DNA of 6,852 bases. Source: Thermoplasmata archaeon. Lineage in GTDB: Archaea > Thermoplasmatota > SW-10-69-26. The notes beneath the pieces were generated by a model. That model had not been told where the DNA came from and ran no database searches. It worked only from the letters and a program-made list of their open reading frames with translations. The position numbers were made by a program, and so were the translations under genes. This document shows, one piece after another, positions 1-5,558 of the stretch. The stretch is from the NCBI GenBank assembly GCA_003561665.1, contig PWVY01000256.1, positions 1-6,852 of the forward strand. The letters are read 5' to 3'. Every line of letters starts with the position of its first letter. The stretch's first letter is position 1.

Positions 1-2
1 CC

Positions 3-251
3 CTTGACCCACCCAACGCCTGGACGGCGGAACTCTACGACACCAAAGACCGCCCCTCCGGCGTGTACGAGTACAAGCTCGAACCCCAACAAAACGACGG
101 GGCCCGCCTCATCGTGGACTACCGGTTCGTGGCACCCAAACTCAAACACAAACTCATGTTCACCCTCACCAAACCCCTCATCCGGCGCCAACTCGACAAG
201 ATGTGGGCGGGCTTCCACCAAGCCATGAAGCAAGACCTAAGCGAAGCCTGA
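3..251 (+). CDS. C-terminal part of a probable SRPBCC (START/polyketide-cyclase fold) protein, 5' end missing
   Basis: The reading frame is already open at the left edge and gives 82 residues before a TGA at 249-251, so this is a 3' fragment. The visible part has a beta strand pair (residues about 22-45, around EYKLEP and ARLIVDYRFVAP) followed by a long basic, amphipathic C-terminal helix (about 50-82, with LIRRQLDKMWAGFHQAM). That order, a final strand then a long helix closing the cavity, is typical of SRPBCC proteins, which bind lipids or other hydrophobic ligands. No catalytic residue can be named from this piece. Codons are strongly C-ended, as in the Nudix and hydrolase genes further right. 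The stop codon directly abuts the stop of the convergent gene. The family call rests on pattern only; that it is a real gene is much surer. Confidence 0.6.
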   Translation, partial: LDPPNAWTAELYDTKDRPSGVYEYKLEPQQNDGARLIVDYRFVAPKLKHKLMFTLTKPLIRRQLDKMWAGFHQAMKQDLSEA

Positions 252-827
252 TCACGCATCCGCCGGAGGATCCGCATCGAACGGCAAATCCCACACCGTG
301 ACCCTCCACGCCTTCTCCGAAACGAACCACGCCTCCTCCGGCTCACCTAACCCCAACCGGTCCAACCACGTTTCTCCCGAGGACTCCACGCTCACATCGA
401 ACGCCTCCCGCGATTCCCCGCTCGCGCTCCCAACCAGCACGCTGAACACGTCATCCCCCGGCGCTACGATCGCGCTTTGCTCCTCAACCTGCTCCCCTAC
501 CCCCATGAACACGCCCGAAACCTCCACCGTTCCATCCCCCGTCTCGATCAACGCCTCGACCTGAGCCGCCGCCAACGCATCCGTCACGTCAACCGACACC
601 GTGCCCGACGAAACCGGGAACCCATGCTCCACGAACGCATCCCCCACCGCTCCCCCCGGAACCCGCACGATCTCCGGGGAAGCGCGCCAATCGCCGACGC
701 TCACGTTGCGCTCATTCTCCGGCTCATCCACCATAACAAGCGCTAACGCGCCCGCTTGGCTCCCCTCGTCCACGTTGTTCACCGTGTTCTCGCTGCACTC
801 CCACGCCACCAACCGGAACTCCCCCAT
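252..827 (-). CDS. C-terminal section of a split acidic membrane-anchored protein (downstream of in-frame TAG)
   Basis: This is the part of the split gene that follows the TAG at 872-870. The frame is the same as in the upstream piece and is open from codon 78 to the TGA at 254-252, about 205 codons. The first ATG after the TAG is at 827, but there is a plausible coding stretch (GFVEPWTVREGPGE) between the TAG and that ATG, so 827 is probably an internal methionine rather than a true start. The protein is rich in Val, Glu, Asp, Gly and Ser, looks mostly beta-stranded, and has no further membrane segment, fitting an extracytoplasmic domain. The pattern of short strands with an isolated Cys (residue 11 of this piece) and a later AFVEHGFPV stretch vaguely recalls acetoacetate-decarboxylase-like folds, but I do not recognise the family. 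Function unknown. Confidence 0.55.
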   Translation of the reverse strand: MGEFRLVAWECSENTVNNVDEGSQAGALALVMVDEPENERNVSVGDWRASPEIVRVPGGAVGDAFVEHGFPVSSGTVSVDVTDALAAAQVEALIETGDGTVEVSGVFMGVGEQVEEQSAIVAPGDDVFSVLVGSASGESREAFDVSVESSGETWLDRLGLGEPEEAWFVSEKAWRVTVWDLPFDADPPADA

Positions 828-869
828 CTCCCCAGGGCCTTCCCGGACGGTCCACGGTTCAACAAACCC

Positions 870-1100
870 CTACATCGCTCCCGCTTCAACCTCCCACGCA
901 AGCGTCACCGAACGACAATCCTCCCCCACCCAACGGGTCTGATCCAACGCTGCAGGAGCCCCATCCTCGATCTCCTCTTCCTCCAAGAACGTGATCGCTC
1001 CCGTCATCGAACCGACGATGACGAAAGCCCCGATGACGCCGATGACGGTATCTTTCACGCAGGGATGCAACGCATCGCTCCTTAGGAACCTTGCGCCCAT
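870..1100 (-). CDS. N-terminal section of a split membrane-anchored protein, ending at in-frame TAG
   Basis: This piece gives 76 residues ending at a TAG (872-870). Residues about 17-38 form one hydrophobic segment (DTVIGVIGAFVIVGSMTGAITF) preceded by a Lys, then an acidic run EEEEIED, so it looks like a signal anchor with the rest outside the cell. The ATG at 1100 has a G-run just before it. A GTG at 1058 would give a start at VKDTVIGV, a more typical anchor start, and may be the real one; the short reading ATG 1075 to TGA 1055 overlaps that GTG and has AAGGAG two bases upstream. The gene starts 22 bases after the lipoprotein gene's stop on the same strand, so the two are probably co-transcribed from the promoter near 2915. 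With the downstream piece it makes one frame of 282 codons interrupted once. Confidence 0.55.
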   Translation of the reverse strand: MGARFLRSDALHPCVKDTVIGVIGAFVIVGSMTGAITFLEEEEIEDGAPAALDQTRWVGEDCRSVTLAWEVEAGAM

Positions 1101-1122
1101 CCCCCTGCAGGACGCCGGGGCG

Positions 1123-2886
1123 TCACATCGAATCAGGGAGCGCGGAAAGGGGAGGATCCTCGAGAACGGGGATATCGATCGAGGATCCCTGCGGTCCCAC
1201 GTGGATCGTGTTCACCGTCACGAACTCATCGATCGGGTACACGCGATCATCATGGCCGTTCACCTCAAGCACCAGCTTGTGCCCTTCCTCGAACACCCAC
1301 TCGCGGGGCTCGAACGTGATGGTGAAACGGTAGGGTTCATACGGTGTGAGGGGCGCGCTTTGATCGAACCCGTCGCGAAGGTGCGCGTTGAACCACCCCT
1401 CCGCGATCCATGTTCGCTCCCCTTGAGGGGACTCATCGTACGCGTCGAACAGGAAGTACGTGTTCTCGGCGTCAACGCTCGCGTTCAGGTTCAACACGAG
1501 GGGCCCTGCCATGTGCACGGGCGCATCGAACGCGGGACCCGTCCACGAGAGGCGGCTTGGGTACCCGGCCGGTTCTGCGGGGTCATGGTAGGCGTCGCTG
1601 GCTGGCGTGGCATCAGCGATGGTGCCTGCGGGGCCAGGGATGGGGTTGCGGGCCATGTCGGCAAGGTACGTGGCTTCGCCTTGGGGGGCTGCGTCCAGGG
1701 TGAGGTTTGTTTCGGTGAGGTTCAAGCGCTGGTGTTGGGGGTTCGTGGGGGGCCAGGCGTCACCGGTGCGGACCGTGTCCGTGTTGGTTTGCACTTCGAC
1801 GGTGGGCGTGTTCATGATGCCGTTCTCGATGCCTTTGAGCCAGCGGTCCATCCAGGCGTGCTCGATGATGGCGTAATCTGCACGGGGTGGGTAGGTGTGG
1901 CCGGCTTGGTGGAAGAGCCCTTTCTTGGGGGTGTTGATGTCGTTGAACCAGTCGATGGCTTCCATGGGGTTGACGGCACGATCGGTGAAGCCTTGCATGT
2001 AGAGCATGGGCACGGTGACGTGGGCGGCGCCTTTGGTGAGGTTGCGTTCGTCCCAGTACTCGGTGTAGAGGCCTTTCTCGTACGTGCCGGGGCTCATGGC
2101 TTCGATGGCGTCTTCTTGCCCGCAGGCGTTCTTGGCGGTGTTCGTGGCCCAGTCGGGGCCTTGGTCGATGTTCGTCGGTGGTGGGGTCCCGACGAGGGCT
2201 TGGTAGGTGAGGGGGTAGTGGCGGCCGTCGTAGGGGACGCCGTTTTGGTACGTGTTGCGCCATTGGTTGGTGACGCCTGCGCCGGTGATGATGGTTTCAA
2301 GCCCGTCGGGGTCGTGGATGGCGGCTTCGTGTGGGGTGGTGCCGACGTAGCTGAACCCGTGCATGGCGACCTTCCCGTTGCTGAAGGGTTGGTTTGCGGC
2401 CCATTCGACGAGGTCGGCTTGGTCGGCTTGTTCGCGGGGGCCCATCATGTCCATGCAGCCTTCGCTGTTGCCGGTTCCGCGGACGTGGGCAAGGAGGACG
2501 GCGTAGCCTTTGGGGACGTACGTTTCGACGAGGTCGTGGTCGAGGAACGTGTCGAGGTGACCGTTGGCTCGGAGCACGTTGTAGGGGCTTGATTCGAGGA
2601 TCACGGGCCATGGGCCCTCCCCGTCGGGGAGGTGAATCTCGACGTAGAGGCGCACATCGTCCCCCATCGCGTCGGGCGTGGAGGCGTCGACGTACGCGAT
2701 CTCTTTGGGGAGGATCTCGTATTGATCCTGGGTCAAAAGGGACGTGTTGATGCCTTCGGCGCCCAGGAGGATGGTTCCTTCGTTGGGTGCTTTGTCGGTC
2801 GCCGTGTGGGCGTTGTCTCCTCCAAGGCATCCTGCGGTGAGCGCAAGCAGGACCCCGAGCGTGGTCAGGAGGAGGCGTGTCCTCAT
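1123..2886 (-). CDS. Secreted lipoprotein, CocE/NonD or X-Pro dipeptidyl-peptidase (S15) family alpha/beta hydrolase
   Basis: A 587-residue serine hydrolase predicted to be anchored outside the cell by a lipidated cysteine. Residues 1-19 are a signal peptide (basic MRTR, hydrophobic core) with lipobox LTAGC, Cys20. The alpha/beta-hydrolase domain spans about 65-350: SSPYN with an oxyanion-type Tyr102, RGTGNSEG at 136-143, nucleophile Ser179 in GFSYVG, Asp302 in GFTDRAVNP and His330 in QAGHTYPP, the expected catalytic triad. Residues about 360-575 fit the beta-sandwich C-terminal domain of this family (PepX_C), including an FTITFEPREWVFEEGHKLVLEV-like stretch. Length matches the family. Known members cleave dipeptides after proline or hydrolyse acyl/ester bonds of varied small molecules; the substrate here cannot be read from sequence, so peptidase and esterase both remain open. 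The ATG start is supported by the signal peptide and by a TATA-like element 29 bases upstream. It is divergent from the membrane protein gene and leads into the split gene. Confidence 0.9.
   Translation of the reverse strand: MRTRLLLTTLGVLLALTAGCLGGDNAHTATDKAPNEGTILLGAEGINTSLLTQDQYEILPKEIAYVDASTPDAMGDDVRLYVEIHLPDGEGPWPVILESSPYNVLRANGHLDTFLDHDLVETYVPKGYAVLLAHVRGTGNSEGCMDMMGPREQADQADLVEWAANQPFSNGKVAMHGFSYVGTTPHEAAIHDPDGLETIITGAGVTNQWRNTYQNGVPYDGRHYPLTYQALVGTPPPTNIDQGPDWATNTAKNACGQEDAIEAMSPGTYEKGLYTEYWDERNLTKGAAHVTVPMLYMQGFTDRAVNPMEAIDWFNDINTPKKGLFHQAGHTYPPRADYAIIEHAWMDRWLKGIENGIMNTPTVEVQTNTDTVRTGDAWPPTNPQHQRLNLTETNLTLDAAPQGEATYLADMARNPIPGPAGTIADATPASDAYHDPAEPAGYPSRLSWTGPAFDAPVHMAGPLVLNLNASVDAENTYFLFDAYDESPQGERTWIAEGWFNAHLRDGFDQSAPLTPYEPYRFTITFEPREWVFEEGHKLVLEVNGHDDRVYPIDEFVTVNTIHVGPQGSSIDIPVLEDPPLSALPDSM
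1154..1188. repeat. Perfect 10-bp inverted repeat inside the 3' end of the lipoprotein gene
   Basis: GGATCCTCGA at 1154-1163 is the exact reverse complement of TCGAGGATCC at 1179-1188, with a 15-base spacer. It lies about 30-65 bases before the lipoprotein stop codon, in the segment encoding SIDIPVLEDPPL. As RNA it would fold into a stable stem just ahead of the junction with the downstream split gene. It may be an mRNA processing or attenuation element or simply a product of codon choice. Confidence 0.45.
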
Positions 2887-2896
2887 CGTGCGGGAA

Positions 2897-2910
2897 GGGG
2901 CGCTGGCCCC
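2897..2910. promoter_or_regulatory. Inverted repeat between TATA element and start of the lipoprotein gene
   Basis: GGGGC at 2897-2901 and GCCCC at 2906-2910 are exact 5-base inverted arms with a 4-base spacer. The repeat sits immediately downstream of the TATA-like element and upstream of the start codon of the leftward lipoprotein gene, where a repressor would block transcription start. A second short repeat, GTTC/GAAC at 2919-2930, overlaps the upstream edge of the TATA element. Functional status is inferred from position only. Confidence 0.3.
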
Positions 2911-2919
2911 GTTTAATGG
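2911..2919 (-). promoter_or_regulatory. TATA-like element of the lipoprotein gene
   Basis: On the minus strand this reads CCATTAAAC, the most A/T-rich stretch in a GC-rich surround. Its centre (2915) is 29 bases before the ATG at 2886, which would place transcription start within a few bases of the ATG and give a leaderless or nearly leaderless message. No ribosome binding site is seen before this ATG, which agrees with that. Confidence 0.5.
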
Positions 2920-2960
2920 TTCTTGTGAACGCCTCCCGGTGTTGACGCGTCGTCGAAGGT

Positions 2961-2968
2961 CTTTATGG
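2961..2968 (+). promoter_or_regulatory. TATA-like element of the membrane protein gene
   Basis: CTTTATGG, centred near 2964, predicts transcription start near 2991. That leaves a leader of about 18 bases before the ATG at 3009, containing the ribosome binding site GGAGAGG (2994-3000). The predicted start also coincides with a GTG at 2992 that opens a six-codon reading ending in a TGA overlapping the gene's ATG. Confidence 0.45.
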
Positions 2969-2973
2969 ATTGG

Positions 2974-2991
2974 GTTCGAGGGGGGTCGAAC
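2974..2991. promoter_or_regulatory. Candidate operator: GTTCGA / TCGAAC inverted repeat
   Basis: GTTCGA (2974-2979) and TCGAAC (2986-2991) are perfect 6-base inverted arms around a run of six G. The repeat fills the gap between the TATA-like element and the predicted transcription start of the membrane protein gene, a classic repressor position. TTCGA words are common in this genome's coding DNA, which lowers confidence, but this copy is symmetric and outside any gene. Confidence 0.35.
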
Positions 2992-3008
2992 GTGGAGAGG
3001 GAACCTTC

Positions 3009-3524
3009 ATGATGCGGGAGGCCAAGGAGGGTTCGAGGCGATCCTCCATGGGGTTCTTCTTGAACGCCGTGAGCGTGGCGAAGGCAGCCTGGACCGGGTT
3101 ACCGGTTGCCCATCGGGTCTCGGTGATTTTGTACGCTGCCCTGGTCGGCCTCTTGGGAGCGCCCTGGCTGGAGTACGAACCGTTCATAGACATGAGGAGG
3201 GACCCCCAAGGGCCCCTCGTGATGCATGGGTTCGAGTTGCCGGGCAGGCCGGGGCTTGTTCCTGCTGGCCTGGGGCTTGTGGGCCTGATCGTTCTGTTCG
3301 TTTCGGAAGGCTCGAAGCGGACATTGGGCGGTTTCTCCGTGTTCGTGGTCACGTTTGTCTTGTCTGTGGCCTTCGTCGTGACCGAGGGGCTTTGGGCTTG
3401 CATCCTTTGCGACGTCGAGGCTCTCTTGTGGGGTGCGTACGCGGCTTCCGGCGTTGCGTTGGTTGGGATGATCCTCCTGGGGTATGAACTCCGAGAAGGC
3501 CTCGATCCAGCCCACCGAGGATGA
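3009..3524 (+). CDS. Small membrane protein with four predicted transmembrane helices, function unknown
   Basis: I do not recognise this 171-residue protein. It has a short basic N-terminus (MMREAKEGSRRSS) and four hydrophobic segments at about residues 34-54, 82-99, 108-126 and 137-158. Between helices 1 and 2 is a loop with WLEYEPFIDMRRDPQGP, and before helix 4 a Cys-x-x-Cys pair (C131, C134, in ACILCD), which could bind metal or form a disulfide. The reading frame extends upstream to a TTG at 2970, but ATG 3009 is preferred because GGAGAGG lies 8 bases before it; ATG 3012 is equally possible. It is divergent from the secreted lipoprotein and its stop is 49 bases before the preferred GMP synthase start. 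Codons are G- and T-rich (GTT, TTG, GGG), unlike the C-rich genes at both window ends. Confidence 0.75.
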   Translation: MMREAKEGSRRSSMGFFLNAVSVAKAAWTGLPVAHRVSVILYAALVGLLGAPWLEYEPFIDMRRDPQGPLVMHGFELPGRPGLVPAGLGLVGLIVLFVSEGSKRTLGGFSVFVVTFVLSVAFVVTEGLWACILCDVEALLWGAYAASGVALVGMILLGYELREGLDPAHRG

Positions 3525-3536
3525 GGGCCCCATCAC

Positions 3537-3547
3537 GTTCTTGTACC
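3537..3547 (+). promoter_or_regulatory. Weak TATA-like element of the GMP synthase gene
   Basis: TTCTTGTACC, centred near 3543, lies about 31 bases before the preferred ATG at 3574. The match to a TATA box is poor and the gene could instead be read through from the membrane protein gene. It is noted because its spacing matches that of the other candidate elements in the window. Confidence 0.2.
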
Positions 3548-3559
3548 CGGTAGGGGGTG

Positions 3560-3573
3560 GAGGCTTGAGCCTC
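3560..3573 (+). promoter_or_regulatory. Hairpin covering the ribosome binding site and abutting the GMP synthase start codon
   Basis: GAGGCT at 3560-3565 and AGCCTC at 3568-3573 are perfect inverted arms separated by two bases; as RNA this gives a 5-bp GC-rich stem with a UUGA loop. The left arm overlaps the best ribosome binding site (GGAGG, 3559-3563) and the right arm ends on the base before ATG 3574. If the message includes this region, folding would hide the site; as DNA it could be a protein-binding palindrome. Symmetry and position are seen, regulation is inferred. Confidence 0.4.
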
Positions 3574-4524
3574 ATGGTTGACCCGGAAGCGTTCGTCAAG
3601 GAGCAGGTCCAAGCCATCCAGGGCGAGATCGATGGCCCAGCGATCATCGCGTGTAGCGGGGGCGTGGATAGCACCGTCGCGGCCGTGTTGGCTGGGAAGG
3701 CCGTTCCTCAACATTTGACCGCCTTGTTCGTGGACACGGGGCTGATGCGCAAGGGCGAGCCCGAGCAGGTGCGGGAGATCTTCGAGTCGATGGGCATCGA
3801 GCTTGACTTCGTGGACGCACGCGATCGGTTCTTCAACGCGCTTGAAGGCGTCACGGATCCCGAGGAGAAGCGAAGCGTGATCGGGGAGGAGTTCATCCGC
3901 GTCTTCGAGGAAGAGGCACGCGAGCTGGATGCGGAGTACCTCGTTCAGGGCACGATCGCGCCGGACTGGATCGAAAGCGGGGATGAGGCGCGGGATACGA
4001 TCAAAAGCCACCACAACGTGGGGGGCCTTCCGGACGAGATGAACCTGACCGTCGTGGAGCCCTTGTACGACTTGTACAAGGACGAGGTGCGCACGTTGGC
4101 TCGCCACTTCGATCTGCCCGTGGCGGAACGGCAACCCTTCCCTGGGCCCGGGTTGGCCATTCGAACCCTTGGCGAGGTCACGCCCAAGCGCGTGGAGGTC
4201 ACCCGTGAGGCCTGCCACATCGTGGAAGAAGAGCTAAAAACCGCCGTGGAGGACGGGGACCTCGACGAGGAACCCTGGCAGTACTTCGCCGCCCTGTTGC
4301 CCGTGCAAAGCGTGGGCGTGCAAGGCGATGTGCGAGCCTACGGGGAAACCATCGTCGTGCGCGCCGTGCAAAGCCTGGACGGGATGACGGCCGAGTTCAC
4401 CCGCATCCCCCACCACGTGCTCGACAGGATCAGCACACGCATCACGAACCGCCTGGGAGACCACGTCAACCGGGTAACGTACGATGTCACCAACAAACCC
4501 CCCGGAACCGTGGAATGGGAATGA
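3574..4524 (+). CDS. guaAB: GMP synthase (glutamine-hydrolysing) subunit B, ATP-pyrophosphatase subunit
   Basis: Catalyses the amination of XMP to GMP using ATP, the last step of guanine nucleotide synthesis, in the cytoplasm; in archaea it pairs with a separate glutamine amidotransferase subunit (GuaAa), which is not in this window. Seen over 316 residues: PP-loop SGGVDS at 28-33, FVDTGLMRKGE at 52-62, QGTIAPDWIES at 125-135, IKSHHNVGGLP at 143-153, RQPFPGPGLAIR at 186-197, and the conserved C-terminal KPPGTVEWE at 308-316 belonging to the dimerisation domain. All key motifs are intact. Start choice: ATG 3574 gives MVDPEAF, the usual N-terminus and length for this subunit; the ATG at 3484 would add 30 unrelated residues and overlap the membrane protein gene by 41 bases. 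The strand composition shifts from G-rich to C-rich near 4220, inside this gene. Confidence 0.95.
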   Translation: MVDPEAFVKEQVQAIQGEIDGPAIIACSGGVDSTVAAVLAGKAVPQHLTALFVDTGLMRKGEPEQVREIFESMGIELDFVDARDRFFNALEGVTDPEEKRSVIGEEFIRVFEEEARELDAEYLVQGTIAPDWIESGDEARDTIKSHHNVGGLPDEMNLTVVEPLYDLYKDEVRTLARHFDLPVAERQPFPGPGLAIRTLGEVTPKRVEVTREACHIVEEELKTAVEDGDLDEEPWQYFAALLPVQSVGVQGDVRAYGETIVVRAVQSLDGMTAEFTRIPHHVLDRISTRITNRLGDHVNRVTYDVTNKPPGTVEWE

Positions 4525-4576
4525 ACCCATAATCCCACCAAGGCACGAACAACCCCCCCGGCTTCCGTGACCGCGT

Positions 4577-4585
4577 GGTTTTTCC
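4577..4585 (+). promoter_or_regulatory. T-rich element before the metallo-hydrolase gene: possible TATA box or terminator of the GMP synthase gene
   Basis: GGTTTTTCC holds the only T-run in the 85-base gap between the GMP synthase stop (4524) and the next ATG (4610). Its centre is 29 bases before that ATG, matching the TATA spacing elsewhere in the window. A run of five T could equally serve as an archaeal terminator for the gene on its left. The rest of the gap (C-rich, with a run of seven C near 4553) shows nothing else. Confidence 0.3.
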
Positions 4586-4609
4586 AACCGGGACACCCTA
4601 CGAGGACCC

Positions 4610-5518
4610 ATGGCGAAGCTTCAAGAGATTCCCGGGCCCGCGTACATGGTCGACACCGGCGGCCTAGGCCTCCCCCAATACTGCGCCGCGTTCCTCCTCC
4701 CCCACCCGGACGAGGACGAACTGGCCATCGTAGAAACCGGTCCAAGCGTGAACGCGGACACCATCTTCGACGCCATCCACACGATCGGGTACGACCCCCG
4801 AGATGTTACACAGATTCTCCCCACGCACATCCATCTCGACCACGCAGGCGCAACATGGCGCCTGCTCGATGCATGCCCCAACGCGCAGGCCATCATCCAC
4901 GAGAAAGGAGCCCCCTACCTCACCGACCCCGAGAAGGTCGATAAACTCCTAGCAAGTGTCGAACGCGCCGTCGGAACCGAACGGTTCCACGAGTACGGAA
5001 CGTTCGAACCCCTCCGAGAACACGACATCGAAACCGTCACCGGCGGCGAGACCATCCACATCGCCGGTCGCGAGATGGAACTCATCGACGCCCCCGGGCA
5101 CGCCCCCCACCAATACAACGTCCACGACATAGAGCACAACCTCGTCTACACCGGCGACGCCGCAGGCATCAAAACCCCCAACGGGCCCCTGCTTATGACC
5201 ACGCCACCCCCCGCGTTCGACCTGGAAGCCTGGCACGGGACGCTTGACCGTCTAGACGCCCTCGAAGCCGAAACCCTCGCCCTGACGCACTTCGGAACCG
5301 TGGACGCCAGCGAACACCTGCCCGCCTTCCGAGAGGGCCTGGAAACGTGGACAGCCAGGATCCAAAAGCAGCACGAGGAAGGGACCACGTTCGAGGAAAC
5401 CGTCAAACGCCTCATGGACGCGTACGACGAAGCAAGAGCCATCTACGACGAGGAGACCTTCCGCTTCGAGACCCGCATGAACGCGCAAGGCGTGTGGCTT
5501 TGGCTTGACAGGAATTAG
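4610..5518 (+). CDS. Metallo-beta-lactamase-fold metal-dependent hydrolase
   Basis: A 302-residue MBL-fold enzyme, presumably cytoplasmic as there is no signal peptide. The full set of metal ligands is visible: HIHLDH at 73-78 (His73, His75, Asp77, His78), His164 in APGHAPHQ, Asp183 in TGDAAG and His227 in LTHFG, enough for a two-metal site. The fold's early strand carries LAIVETGPS at 38-46. The last ~70 residues after His227 are helical and charged (EGLETWTARIQKQHEEG onward), an added C-terminal domain larger than in simple glyoxalase II enzymes. Substrate unknown; relatives include thioesterases, lactonases and phosphodiesterases, and this one lacks specific signatures that would choose. 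ATG 4610 has GAGG five bases before it and a T-rich element 29 bases before. It ends in TAG. Codons are strongly C-ended. Confidence 0.9.
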   Translation: MAKLQEIPGPAYMVDTGGLGLPQYCAAFLLPHPDEDELAIVETGPSVNADTIFDAIHTIGYDPRDVTQILPTHIHLDHAGATWRLLDACPNAQAIIHEKGAPYLTDPEKVDKLLASVERAVGTERFHEYGTFEPLREHDIETVTGGETIHIAGREMELIDAPGHAPHQYNVHDIEHNLVYTGDAAGIKTPNGPLLMTTPPPAFDLEAWHGTLDRLDALEAETLALTHFGTVDASEHLPAFREGLETWTARIQKQHEEGTTFEETVKRLMDAYDEARAIYDEETFRFETRMNAQGVWLWLDRN

Positions 5519-5520
5519 GG

Positions 5521-5558
5521 ATACATTTTTGTATCCACAAGGCGTATACAACAGTTGT
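5521..5558 (+). promoter_or_regulatory. Promoter and probable autoregulatory operator of the toxin-antitoxin operon
   Basis: This AT-rich island stands out in GC-rich DNA. ATACA (5521-5525) and TGTAT (5530-5534) are perfect inverted arms around TTTT; their centre is 29 bases before the GTG start at 5557, so the palindrome overlies the expected TATA box. A second perfect repeat, ACAAC-A-GTTGT (5548-5558), contains the palindrome edge of GTATAC (5544-5549) and runs into the start codon. TTGT/ACAA (5529-5540) links them. Ribbon-helix-helix antitoxins bind such short palindromes and repress their own operon, so this is the obvious binding region. Confidence 0.6.

Noticed and set aside
256..280. 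Short symmetric word TCCG-C-CGGA and GCATCCGC/GGATCCGC near the convergent stops, as a terminator
   Set aside because: Arms are only four bases, there is no following T-run on either strand, and the bases are coding for the leftward gene.
298..1085. Several plus-strand frames of 88-113 codons opposite the split gene
   Set aside because: They give Ser/Thr/Pro/His/Arg-rich translations typical of antisense frames in GC-rich DNA, whereas the minus-strand frame gives a balanced acidic protein with one clean membrane anchor.
991..2592. A 533-codon open frame on the plus strand
   Set aside because: It is antisense to the lipoprotein hydrolase, whose signal peptide, lipobox and catalytic triad are unmistakable. 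The plus-strand product is a low-complexity Gly/Val/Asp-rich sequence without motifs, as expected from a GC-rich shadow frame.
2971..2992. GGTTCGA-like words that recall a tRNA T-arm
   Set aside because: No acceptor stem, anticodon arm or second conserved block could be placed around them; the symmetric repeat is better read as an operator-like site.
3484..3573. Upstream ATG extending the GMP synthase gene by 30 codons
   Set aside because: The added residues do not resemble the family, they would overlap the membrane protein gene by 41 bases, and MVDPEAF at 3574 is the usual N-terminus.
3349..4218. A 289-codon open frame on the minus strand
   Set aside because: It lies antisense to the GMP synthase subunit, which has all its motifs. 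The predicted product has no recognisable domain.
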